Source: Candidatus Trichofilum aggregatum
Lineage (GTDB): Bacteria; Chloroflexota; Anaerolineae; Promineifilales; Promineifilaceae
Length of the DNA: 64,000 nt
Direction: 5' to 3'
Assembly (NCBI GenBank): GCA_016716885.1
Contig: JADJUV010000018.1
Span: forward strand, 1-64,000
The translations under genes were made by a program, and so were the position numbers. Shown one piece after another: positions 49,832 through 57,770 of this stretch. Every line of letters begins with the position of its first letter. The stretch's first letter is position 1. Under the pieces are notes generated by a model that saw only the letters and a program-made list of their open reading frames with translations, was not told where the DNA came from and did not search any database.

Positions 49832-50461
49832 ATGAAAATCGTAGTTTTTGGTGCATCCGGGGGAACCGGAATCAAAATTGTGGAGCAGGCGCTGGCGGCT
49901 GGGCATCGGGTGACGGCTTTTGTGCGTAACCCGGGAAAAGTTAATATTCAGCACCCCAATTTGCTATTTGTGCAGGGGGATGTCATGGACAAGGTGGCTG
50001 TGGAAAACGCCGTGGCCGGGCAAGAGGCGGTTATCAGTGCGTTAGGGCCGTCGCGCCCCCCGGTTCCGCGTATGATGGAAGCGGCCGCGGAAAATATCGT
50101 GGCCGCCATGCGCAAACATGGGGTGCGTCGCTTAATCTCGACCACTGGGGCAGGTGTGCGTGACCCCCAAGACCAGCCTAAACTGATTGATCATCTCATC
50201 AAAGGGTTGCTTACCCTCATGGCGGGTGCGGTCTTGCGCGACTCGGAAGCCAATGTGAACATCATTCGGGCCACCGATCTGGACTGGACGATTGTGCGTT
50301 ATCCCCGTCTGACGGATGGGGCGCACACCGGTAAATATCGGGTCGGTTATGTGGGTAAAAATTCCGGCACACAACTTTCGCGGGCCGACGGGGCGGATTT
50401 TGTGTTGAAGGAGTTAAACGAACAGAAGTATGTGCGTCAGGCTCCGGTGGTGAGTTATTAG
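49832..50461 (+). CDS. NAD(P)-binding atypical SDR
   Basis: 209 residues. The Rossmann motif I-V-V-F-G-A-S-G-G-T-G-I-K-I-V lies at the N-terminus, with V-R-N-P near residue 35, V-I-S-A-L-G-P near 70, R-L-I-S-T-T-G-A-G-V near 103 and W-T-I-V-R-Y-P-R-L-T near 152. This is the NAD(P)H-binding (BVR-B/YwnB-like) group, which includes flavin reductases and stress-linked reductases. I chose ATG 49832, four bases after GGAGG, over the ATG three bases earlier. It follows the TetR gene in the same direction but after a repeat-filled gap, so it is probably separate. Confidence 0.87.
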   Translation: MKIVVFGASGGTGIKIVEQALAAGHRVTAFVRNPGKVNIQHPNLLFVQGDVMDKVAVENAVAGQEAVISALGPSRPPVPRMMEAAAENIVAAMRKHGVRRLISTTGAGVRDPQDQPKLIDHLIKGLLTLMAGAVLRDSEANVNIIRATDLDWTIVRYPRLTDGAHTGKYRVGYVGKNSGTQLSRADGADFVLKELNEQKYVRQAPVVSY

Positions 50462-50538
50462 GAGGGGGAGAGGGGGCGAAAAAAGATATGGGCTGGGCTA
50501 GTAGCCTTACGCGACGGTGGCGTTTTTTGTGCTGACGT

Positions 50539-50573
50539 TTGGAGACTGAGAGACTAAGAGATTAAGAGATTTC
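50539..50573. repeat. GAGACTRAGAGAYTAAGAGATT octamer run
   Basis: Tandem, slightly varied octamers of the same type as at 44,987, 49,583 and 51,761. This one lies just downstream of the PilO-like gene. Confidence 0.7.
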
Positions 50574-50610
50574 CAAAGGGCGTCCGAATTTTCGCCAGAG
50601 TCGAATGACC

Positions 50611-51714
50611 TTATTGAGGAATGAGGAGTGTTTGTCCGGGGTAGATGGTGTCGCTGGTGAGGCCGTTGGCGCTGCGGAGAGCGGCCAAGGGTATTCCGTA
50701 GCGCCGGGCGATGAGAAAGAGGGTATCACCTCGGGCGACGATGTGAATGGTGGGGGTGATGGCCGCGGCCGCGGGGTTGGTTGCGCTCTGTAACCCGGCC
50801 AATGCTTCAGCCCCATCCGGGAAAATAGTCAAGGCCTGAACGAAGACAGGCTGGGCCTCACTGGTTTTCTGTTCATTGAGGAGCCGGTAGCCATAGTTGA
50901 CATAAGCGGCATACAGCTTCGTCTTCATCTCGCTGTTGTCGGGCGCCAACGTCAAAATTTGTTCCAACAGTTGAATCACCGTCGGCCAATCCTCAGCGGT
51001 CCAGGGTGTATCCAGGCTGGCGATGAGGACATCTACTTCGCTGATGGGAATCAGTTCGGGAAGGGGGGTGGGTTCGGGAAAGACAGGGGTGACAGCGGGG
51101 AAGGGGATGTTGGTCGCGGCCGCGTCGCCCAGGGCATAGGGTGAGGTGTATAACGACAGGGTAAAGGTTAAGGTAGCCTGCGCCTCATTCTCAACCAGAT
51201 TGATTTGTGTCAAGGCCACCCCAGGCCAGGTGGTCTCCTGCAATCGCCCCATGAACGATAACAATTGTGGCACATCGCCATCCACACGTAAAGCAAAAAT
51301 CCGAATATCGTAAAGCTCCGTCTTGATGACCGTTTCGGCGGGCGGTTCTTGTGCTTCCAGACCAGAAATGACGACCCCGGTCTCGCTGGCGTAGCGGTAG
51401 AGATTGTCGAGAATGGTGGCGGCTTGTGTTTCAGTGAGGAATTGGCGCGCGGCCGCGTCCAGTTGCGCTTGTGTGCCAGCCAGTTGCGCTTGCAGCGCAT
51501 CATTGCTGCTCGTCTGTTGCTGTTGGGTCTGGCGAACCGTCTGTTGCATGGTCACTAATTGGGTGGCCAAACCCTGACGCGTTGCCCATCGCGGCACAAT
51601 GCTGGTGATGGTGAAAATGGCATAGGCAATCAAGATAAAAACAATGAAGACCAGGGCCACAACCGAGAGTAAGTTTTCGCGCAGAGAATCGCGTATGTCG
51701 TTTAAGGTATCCAT
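50611..51714 (-). CDS. PilO-like bitopic membrane protein with C-terminal LysM domain
   Basis: 367 residues. A membrane helix at about 15-38 is followed by a coiled coil (residues 55-95, very Gln-rich) and a PilO-like ferredoxin-fold segment (I-L-D-N-L-Y-R-Y-A-S-E-T-G-V near 105). Then come a Pro-rich linker, a helical repeat segment near 240-310 resembling a TPR, and a LysM domain (H-I-V-A-R-G-D-T-L-F-L-I-A-R-R-Y-G-I ... Y-P-G-Q-T-L-L-I-P-Q) at the end. LysM binds peptidoglycan or related glycans. It is the last gene of the archaellum-type locus. I infer that it links the motor complex to the cell wall. PilO with LysM is not a standard combination in type IV pilus systems that I know of. Confidence 0.75.
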   Translation of the reverse strand: MDTLNDIRDSLRENLLSVVALVFIVFILIAYAIFTITSIVPRWATRQGLATQLVTMQQTVRQTQQQQTSSNDALQAQLAGTQAQLDAAARQFLTETQAATILDNLYRYASETGVVISGLEAQEPPAETVIKTELYDIRIFALRVDGDVPQLLSFMGRLQETTWPGVALTQINLVENEAQATLTFTLSLYTSPYALGDAAATNIPFPAVTPVFPEPTPLPELIPISEVDVLIASLDTPWTAEDWPTVIQLLEQILTLAPDNSEMKTKLYAAYVNYGYRLLNEQKTSEAQPVFVQALTIFPDGAEALAGLQSATNPAAAAITPTIHIVARGDTLFLIARRYGIPLAALRSANGLTSDTIYPGQTLLIPQ

Positions 51715-51984
51715 GATTAACCGGATGAAAGGCGCATGACTAAGAGCTAACGGGCGGAACTGAGAATTGGAGACTAGAGACTGGAGACTGGTCTAATCTC
51801 TAGTCTCCAGTCTCCAGCAAGTTATTTAATTCGCATTCCTAACCTGGATAAACCAGAAAATTTATCCGCCGATTAACGCCGATTTTCGCTGATTAAAAAA
51901 TCGGCGTTAATCCCCAAAATCTGCGGTTAAACTTCTTGCCATCTGTGCAAGAAGTTGGCTTGTAAAGTGCTAAAAGTTGTTTCG
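51715..51984. repeat. Intergenic hairpin repeats
   Basis: GGAGACTAGAGACTGGAGACTGG (51,769-51,791) faces CTAGTCTCCAGTCTCCAGC (51,800-51,818), a long hairpin from octamer repeats. A second inverted pair, GATTAACGCCGATTTTCGCTGATTAAAAAATCGGCGTTAATC, covers 51,870-51,912 and is capable of a perfect stem. Both lie between two genes of the same operon. Confidence 0.75.
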
Positions 51985-53898
51985 TTAGGGTGTGTTGAGT
52001 TCGACGATGATGATAAATGAGACGCCAGGACTGCCCTGAATAGGTGGTTTAGCCAGCGGGAAGGTGCGGATGGTGGTGAAGGGGGATGCACTCACGGGCT
52101 GAAACGGCGACTCGGGATAGGCGCTTATGGTTGACGGCGGAGGTGGATCAATCTGTAGGGTGACAGTCACCACCCGTTGACACAAAGAAGCCCAGGCAAA
52201 GGTCACGGTGTCCTCGTAATGGCCTGGCGGCAACCCGGTAATGTCGGGTCGCACGTTGATCCAGGCCGGGGCGGCACCACTGGTTGGCCCCACATCTAAC
52301 CAGTTACTCCCGGTAGTGGCCGTCCAAGAAAGGGTACTATCGCCGGTTAACAAGACGGTTTGAGTGAGTGGATTGGGGCTTCCGGCGATGACGGGGCCAA
52401 ACGTTAGCTGGTTGAGATTCAGGTAAAGAGCGGGCACTTCAACCACCCCAACATTGTAGGTCAGGCTGGGGTTGTATAGTTGCATTTTGTTCGTGACGGT
52501 GACGAGAGCTGTGCTGTCAACGGTGGCCGGGAAACAGACGGATGAAGCGAAGTTACCGGTTCCCGGCGGGGCGTAATCATCATTTTGCCATTGGTTGCCT
52601 TCCAGACCCGCCTGCAAGAAGGTATCCACACCCAGGGTCAAGTTGGCCGTCGCCACCTGATAAAACCGCCCAGCTTTGGTAATGAACTGCACCCGATCCA
52701 CATCCCCGGCGGGGTAAAAATTATGCAGTTGTGATTCACCCACGATAATCGTAGCCGGTGTACCCTCATCTGGTTCATAGGCATCGCGCAGGTCGGGGGT
52801 GCTGGTGATGGTGGGGGTGGCGGTTGGTTGGGGTGGCGTGGTGGCGGTGGGGCCAGGAACTGTCGTAGGCACGGGCGTCAACACAACTTCTTGGACGAAT
52901 AGCTGATAGGTCATCTCTGGCCCAAATTGTCCCCGATTGGTGATCTGAACAAATATCGGAATGTCGCCGCCCGGTACCTGGAAGATCATTTCTGAAGCCA
53001 GGGTTCCCGGTTTGCTGTCGTCATTGGTCAGGACAATATCGCCGATGGTGACGCTGAGGAAGGTGTCTACCCCCGGAGCCAGGCCAGCCGTGGTGATGGC
53101 GTAGGTGCGGCCGCTTTTCGCCAGAAAAGTGCTGTTATCCACGTCGAAGGTGGGATAGAAGTTGTGGGCTTGCAGTTGGCCCACAAAAATAGGTTTAGGC
53201 GTGATGTCATCCGGTTCAAACGCATCTTTGGGGTTGGCGGTGGGAATAACCGGAACCGAACCGGAACCACCTGTGCCCGATGTGCCGCCACTGCTCCCTG
53301 GGGTGGGGGTAGGTAAGGGAGCGACGGTGGGTGAGGGGGTAACGGTGTGGGTAGGGGTAAGCGTAGCCGTGGCCTGGGGCGTGGGCAAGAGGGCGATGGA
53401 TTGCACGATGACCCGCTGGAATTGGCCTGAGGCTTCTAGTTGTTGGGCATAAGTGATAACGGCGGCATCGTTCGCGGCCGCGCCGGTAATCGTCAGCCGG
53501 TTCTCTGTTTGGGTGAGACCGGTGAGGGTGAGGGGGCCGGTCTGGTAATTGTTGATAGCGGCGATAACCGCGGGCCAGTCCGTTTGCTGGTTGTCTAGAT
53601 TGGCTTGAATGGCGTCAAGCTGACCCGCTTCTTCGACGACCTGGTTGACCTGAGTTTGGATGGCTTCGGTGGTGAGATCGGGGGTGGGACCACTGACCAG
53701 GGCCAGTTGGGCCTGGTCGAGTTCACTTTGCAGTTGGTTGGCGTTGGCGCCAATCGCGGCCGCGACCAGATAAAGTGGCACGAACAGCATGAGCAAGCCA
53801 AACATAATGAGCCAGAGGATCAGCGGTCGCCGGGAGGGGGTGGATGGCTGAGTTCGGGCTAAGACGCTGTCTATATCGAGGGAATTACGGACGGTCAC
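51985..53898 (-). CDS. PilN-like bitopic protein with two PPC-type domains and a BACON-like domain
   Basis: About 638 residues. GTG 53898, a few bases after AGGTG, is a better start than TTG 53940. A membrane helix (residues about 28-50) is followed by a PilN-like periplasmic segment (A-V-I-A-A-I-N-N-Y-Q near 110; R-L-T-I-T-G-A-A near 133), and a Thr/Pro linker. Two pre-peptidase C-terminal-type beta domains follow, recognised by D-A-(F/Y)-E-P-D-D/E-x-T-P, H-N-F-Y-P and G-V-D-T-F-L; then a BACON-like domain (L-S-W-T-A-T-T-G-S-N-W-L-D-V) and a Pro-rich tail. It is paired with the PilO-like gene. PPC and BACON modules bind glycans or surface proteins, so it may tie the motor to the envelope (inferred). 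Confidence 0.75.
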   Translation of the reverse strand: MTVRNSLDIDSVLARTQPSTPSRRPLILWLIMFGLLMLFVPLYLVAAAIGANANQLQSELDQAQLALVSGPTPDLTTEAIQTQVNQVVEEAGQLDAIQANLDNQQTDWPAVIAAINNYQTGPLTLTGLTQTENRLTITGAAANDAAVITYAQQLEASGQFQRVIVQSIALLPTPQATATLTPTHTVTPSPTVAPLPTPTPGSSGGTSGTGGSGSVPVIPTANPKDAFEPDDITPKPIFVGQLQAHNFYPTFDVDNSTFLAKSGRTYAITTAGLAPGVDTFLSVTIGDIVLTNDDSKPGTLASEMIFQVPGGDIPIFVQITNRGQFGPEMTYQLFVQEVVLTPVPTTVPGPTATTPPQPTATPTITSTPDLRDAYEPDEGTPATIIVGESQLHNFYPAGDVDRVQFITKAGRFYQVATANLTLGVDTFLQAGLEGNQWQNDDYAPPGTGNFASSVCFPATVDSTALVTVTNKMQLYNPSLTYNVGVVEVPALYLNLNQLTFGPVIAGSPNPLTQTVLLTGDSTLSWTATTGSNWLDVGPTSGAAPAWINVRPDITGLPPGHYEDTVTFAWASLCQRVVTVTLQIDPPPPSTISAYPESPFQPVSASPFTTIRTFPLAKPPIQGSPGVSFIIIVELNTP

Positions 53899-54234
53899 TA
53901 CGACACCTGCGGTAATTTTTTGGCTTTTTTTGTGTAGCAAAAAATTATTTTTTGTGGATGTTTATTTGCCCATCATAATAGGACATATCACACTATAACG
54001 AGGGATCAGGGGTTATAACAAGCAAAGAAACGTGAATTCTGAGGGGTTCCCGTGACGGGGTGCTCTAGGATAGGGGAAGTGAGGGGAACTCAAGGAACTC
54101 AGGGGAACTGGGGGGAACTCGGGGGGACACGCCAAGTTTTCATTCTTATCCGTGTTATTTCCTATCCGTGTTTTCTTACTCAGCCCTCAGCCCTAGTTGG
54201 AAAGGGGGGTGGGGTTTTTTGGCGGCTGACGGCA
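53899..54234. repeat. 336-bp gap with GGGGAACTC tandem repeats
   Basis: About 54,078-54,124 is a run of GGGGAACTC / AGGAACTC units. About 54,144-54,176 holds TTATCCGTGTTATTTCCTATCCGTGTTTTC, related to the hairpin at 2,850-2,913. No gene is seen. Confidence 0.65.
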
Positions 54235-54831
54235 TTACCGGAAAAGTAACGCCAGGAATACGCCCAGGCAGAGGAAGGGGCCGTAGGGAATTTGGTGGTG
54301 GCGGCTATAACCACGATGGAGCAGGAACGCGGCCGCGAGGCCACCCAGTACTACGCCGAACAATAAGGGAAATAACACGTCAGGAAAACCAAACAGGCAA
54401 CCAATGAGGGCCGCCAACTTGACATCGCCACCCCCAAGCTGACCGGGACGTAACCAGGCCACCAGGGCGAAGGTGGTAAAGGCCAGCCCCCCGCCCAAGA
54501 TAATAACGTTGGCGGATTGGGAACCGAACCAGAGTTGACCCAGTAGGGTGAGGAGTAGGGCCGGGTAGAGGAGCCGGTTAGGGATGAGCCGATATTTGCC
54601 GTCTATGAGGGCGATGAGGAGAAAAAAGAGGGTGATGGGGATATTGATCCAGTCGCCCTGGTGGGCGAAGTAGGGGGTGATGAGGGCAGAGAACGCGGCC
54701 GCGAACCATCCCCATTTTGCTGAGCGTGTTGTGCCAGAAGGGGATTTCACCATCTGATCGCTGGCCCGGTTGGTCAGCCACCCTGCTCCTGCTCCGGCGA
54801 TGGCTAGAAAAATAAGTGTTAGCGTTGTCAT
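54235..54831 (-). CDS. Type A24 prepilin peptidase
   Basis: 198 residues with about six membrane helices. It is an aspartic membrane protease: the two catalytic Asp are Asp77 in A-L-I-D-G-K-Y-R-L-I-P-N and Asp136 in G-G-G-D-V-K-L-A-A. It lacks the N-terminal methyltransferase domain of PilD, as do CpaA/TadV and archaeal ArlK/PibD. In this locus it is the obvious enzyme to remove the 16-residue leader of the archaellin-like pilin at 63,244-63,831. The gene is flanked by repeat-rich spacers. Confidence 0.9.
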   Translation of the reverse strand: MTTLTLIFLAIAGAGAGWLTNRASDQMVKSPSGTTRSAKWGWFAAAFSALITPYFAHQGDWINIPITLFFLLIALIDGKYRLIPNRLLYPALLLTLLGQLWFGSQSANVIILGGGLAFTTFALVAWLRPGQLGGGDVKLAALIGCLFGFPDVLFPLLFGVVLGGLAAAFLLHRGYSRHHQIPYGPFLCLGVFLALLFR

Positions 54832-54981
54832 GGTTGATAACTGTCAAGAAAAAGGGGGTCTTTAGGATTTCGCGGGGTTCGTCTAAATGGGATGGCGGGA
54901 CTTGTGCCTGCCAGGTCGAGGGCAACCACAAGGGTTGCCCCTACGACGGTATCAACCCCTTGAAACCTTGAAGACCCCATT

Positions 54982-55992
54982 TTATGTTGAGGCGCCATTT
55001 TGTTGGTGTAGTTGTTGGCGTATCTGTTCGGCCAGCCGCATCAATTTTGTGACGTCTACCTCGTCTGTACCCTTCAGTAAAACATCAAAATGGGCCGTTT
55101 TTTCTTCGTCGTCAAAGACAGCGCTGAGCAGTTCCTGAATGCTGTCGGTCACGTCTATGAGTAATTTTTCCGCGTTGGGTTGTTCACCAGCGGTAAGCTG
55201 ACCGTCGGGACGTGTGCCTGCCAGGGGTTGGGCGGTCACCTGGGTGGTGGGCAGTGCCTCGGCTGTTACCTGGGGTCCGGGTTTGGATGTCTGGGTGGTG
55301 GCTCCGCCCGCGGCCGCAACACCACTAGCGCCACCCCCATCCGTTTGTGATTCGGCAACGGGGGGTTGAGCCGGATCACTATCTGCGGCCGCGTTCACCG
55401 CTCCTTCTTCGGAGATTCCACCGCCATCCCTGGTCGCCACGGCTTGGGTCTGCACTTGAGCTGCGGCCGCGACCATTGCTTCTTCTTCGTCGGCCAGGCG
55501 TTGGGCTTCTAATTGGGTGGCTCGGGCCTGTTGCCAGGATGGGTACAGGGCCAAACCCACGGCCACACTGAGCAGGATCGCGGCCGCGACGAGGGTCACG
55601 ATGATGACCTTTTGGCCCAGAATCAGGTCCAGAAAAGTGACATTGACCTGGGGTAAGGTCAGCGCTTCTCGCAAATTGTTGAGCCTTTGTTGCGCGGCCG
55701 CGTCGGGTGTCTGCTGAATCATTAAAGCGATTACCTGGGTCAACGCTTCGTTATCCCAGCCCGTGAGCCGTTCCTGCATCACCGCCACGTCACCCGTCAG
55801 GGCGTAACCTTCGGCCACGGCGGCCAGATAAGCCCGTTGCCCATCTGGTGACAGTTGCCAGGGATCAACATTGATCCATTGAATGGGCCATAACCACCAA
55901 CCCAGCACGAACCAGCCCAGAATGACGCCCAGGGTAAAGAGGAGAAAAGACCAGAAACGCGGCCGCGGTTTGTTACGTTCGTGAGCCATCAT
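54982..55992 (-). CDS. Two-helix membrane protein of unknown function in the archaellum-type locus
   Basis: 336 residues. The helices lie near 13-35 and 130-155. Between them is a helical soluble segment of about 95 residues (A-A-V-A-E-G-Y-A-L-T-G-D, R-L-N-N-L-R-E-A-L-T-L-P). After the second helix come a coiled-coil start (Q-Q-A-R-A-T-Q-L-E-A-Q-R-L-A-D-E-E-E), a low-complexity Ala/Gln/Thr linker and a short C-terminal helical domain (I-D-V-T-D-S-I-Q-E-L-L-S-A-V-F). I recognise no family. Seven iterated GCGGCCGC sites fall in 1 kb, all in Ala-rich linker or helices. Its position between arlJ and the peptidase gene suggests a structural role, possibly replacing missing archaeal parts. Confidence 0.7.
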   Translation of the reverse strand: MMAHERNKPRPRFWSFLLFTLGVILGWFVLGWWLWPIQWINVDPWQLSPDGQRAYLAAVAEGYALTGDVAVMQERLTGWDNEALTQVIALMIQQTPDAAAQQRLNNLREALTLPQVNVTFLDLILGQKVIIVTLVAAAILLSVAVGLALYPSWQQARATQLEAQRLADEEEAMVAAAAQVQTQAVATRDGGGISEEGAVNAAADSDPAQPPVAESQTDGGGASGVAAAGGATTQTSKPGPQVTAEALPTTQVTAQPLAGTRPDGQLTAGEQPNAEKLLIDVTDSIQELLSAVFDDEEKTAHFDVLLKGTDEVDVTKLMRLAEQIRQQLHQQNGAST

Positions 55993-56025
55993 AGATTCCT
56001 ATGGAACAAGGATTAAAAAACCCAG

Positions 56026-56257
<232 letters not shown>

Positions 56258-56279
56258 GCAGACTGAGGTGGGCGAAACA

Positions 56280-57770
56280 CTAAACCGTCAGCAGGCGGGC
56301 CACCAGCGGGGGAACCACCCAAAAACTGACACCGGACATGAATAACAGCACCGATAAATAGAGCGCCAGCTTGAATTTATACCCCCCATCGCTGGCGACA
56401 ATGGCTAGGGCACTAACAACCGCTAACAAAACCACCATCATGATGGTAATCACATCCAGAAATTGCATTTGGGCCTGGCTGAAGTTAGCCATAGGCATAG
56501 CCAGATTCTGGGCGACGGCATCGGCATCTTCGGGGTTGATAGCCGACTGCATGAGAAGCAGGAAGTTGTGGATGATCTCCAGCACGAACACCATGAGAGC
56601 GGCCACAACCACGTGCATGACCATCGTTAGCCAGGAGAAGGTGGCGACGACGGTGCGCCGTTTGGCCCGGAGCATGGCCGTGCGTGAAGCAAACAGGGAA
56701 CACAAAAAGCCCACTCGTTCCGGATCGCCGCCCAGCCGGATTGATTCATAAAAAATGCCGATGGATTGCCGCACCAGTTGACTGCCCGTTTCATAACCAA
56801 ATTTTTGCCAACAGATAGTAGGGCTGGCCAGGGCTTGCAGCCTGGTGCTTAGCCGCTCAATGTCACTGTGAAGAACCGGGAACGAGGTAATATCTGTCCG
56901 GGCCAGGGCTTCGCGGAGCGTAGAACCGGTGGAGGTAGCCATACCACCCAGAGAGCGCAGAAAGGAGCTAATTTCGGCATCTTTTTTGGTAATGACTTCA
57001 TCGGCCCGATAGCTAAGGAGGCCAAGAGGGAATAGGATCGCGGCCGCGCTGATGAGCACCCACGACCGGCTCACCCCCAAAACAATCAGAGCCACAGTGA
57101 CCAGGGCCGTTACCGGGATCAATATCCGCCCCCAATTCAGCGTTTGTCGCTGTTGGGCTGAACCCACCGCCGAGGCTACAACGATTTCTTCTTGGGGAGC
57201 GGCGCGTGATAACACCCAGGCCCCAAAGAAGCCCACGACAATCGAGGTGGTGATAAGACCAGCGATTGTTCCCATCCCCATCTGGTAAATCATCGTGGAT
57301 ACCAGGTTGATGATGACGATGAGGGCGACCGAAACGATAATGGAAGAAAAAGCGTCCGACCATTTTTTTAACGATTCCAAATCTCGCTCGTAGGTGTTGC
57401 TGTAATTGTCTCCCTGCACTTCGGCTTCGCGGGCCAGAAAGGTGGGCAATGGTTCACCGGAGCGCATGGCATCGGAGAGGCGCAGCAGGAAACTTTTCAC
57501 CTCATCGGAAGGGGCTTTGTCGGCGATGCCCCGGCAGGCTTCGGGGAAGTCGTAACGGAGTTCGTTGACGAGCGTATTGATGGCCTCGAAATATTGAGCC
57601 GCTGGCGAGCCGGATTGGGCCGCCAGTTCAAAGGTTTTACTGCGTGATATGCCCGCGGCCGCGGTCGCCGACATATACGTCAGTTGATAAAACATTTCAA
57701 AAGCCGATACATCCTTAAACTTATAGGAGTTTTTGCCGGTGCGCTTCGGCAAGTATTTGGAAGAAGTCAT
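56280..57770 (-). CDS. arlJ: ArlJ-like polytopic platform protein (GspF/TadC superfamily)
   Basis: About 496 residues from ATG 57770, which overlaps the arlI end by 50 bp; a start at 57809 is also open. There are two type II secretion F domains: Y-Q-L-T-Y-M-S-A-T-A-A-A-G-I-S near residue 25 and S-S-F-L-R-S-L-G-G-M-A-T-S-T-G-S near 270, each followed by helices. About seven to nine membrane segments occur near 150-200, 220-265, 385-420 and 430-495. This duplicated, long form is the archaeal FlaJ/ArlJ layout, whereas bacterial TadB and TadC are separate proteins of about 300 residues. It would form the membrane platform that ArlI works against. Confidence 0.85.
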   Translation of the reverse strand: MTSSKYLPKRTGKNSYKFKDVSAFEMFYQLTYMSATAAAGISRSKTFELAAQSGSPAAQYFEAINTLVNELRYDFPEACRGIADKAPSDEVKSFLLRLSDAMRSGEPLPTFLAREAEVQGDNYSNTYERDLESLKKWSDAFSSIIVSVALIVIINLVSTMIYQMGMGTIAGLITTSIVVGFFGAWVLSRAAPQEEIVVASAVGSAQQRQTLNWGRILIPVTALVTVALIVLGVSRSWVLISAAAILFPLGLLSYRADEVITKKDAEISSFLRSLGGMATSTGSTLREALARTDITSFPVLHSDIERLSTRLQALASPTICWQKFGYETGSQLVRQSIGIFYESIRLGGDPERVGFLCSLFASRTAMLRAKRRTVVATFSWLTMVMHVVVAALMVFVLEIIHNFLLLMQSAINPEDADAVAQNLAMPMANFSQAQMQFLDVITIMMVVLLAVVSALAIVASDGGYKFKLALYLSVLLFMSGVSFWVVPPLVARLLTV

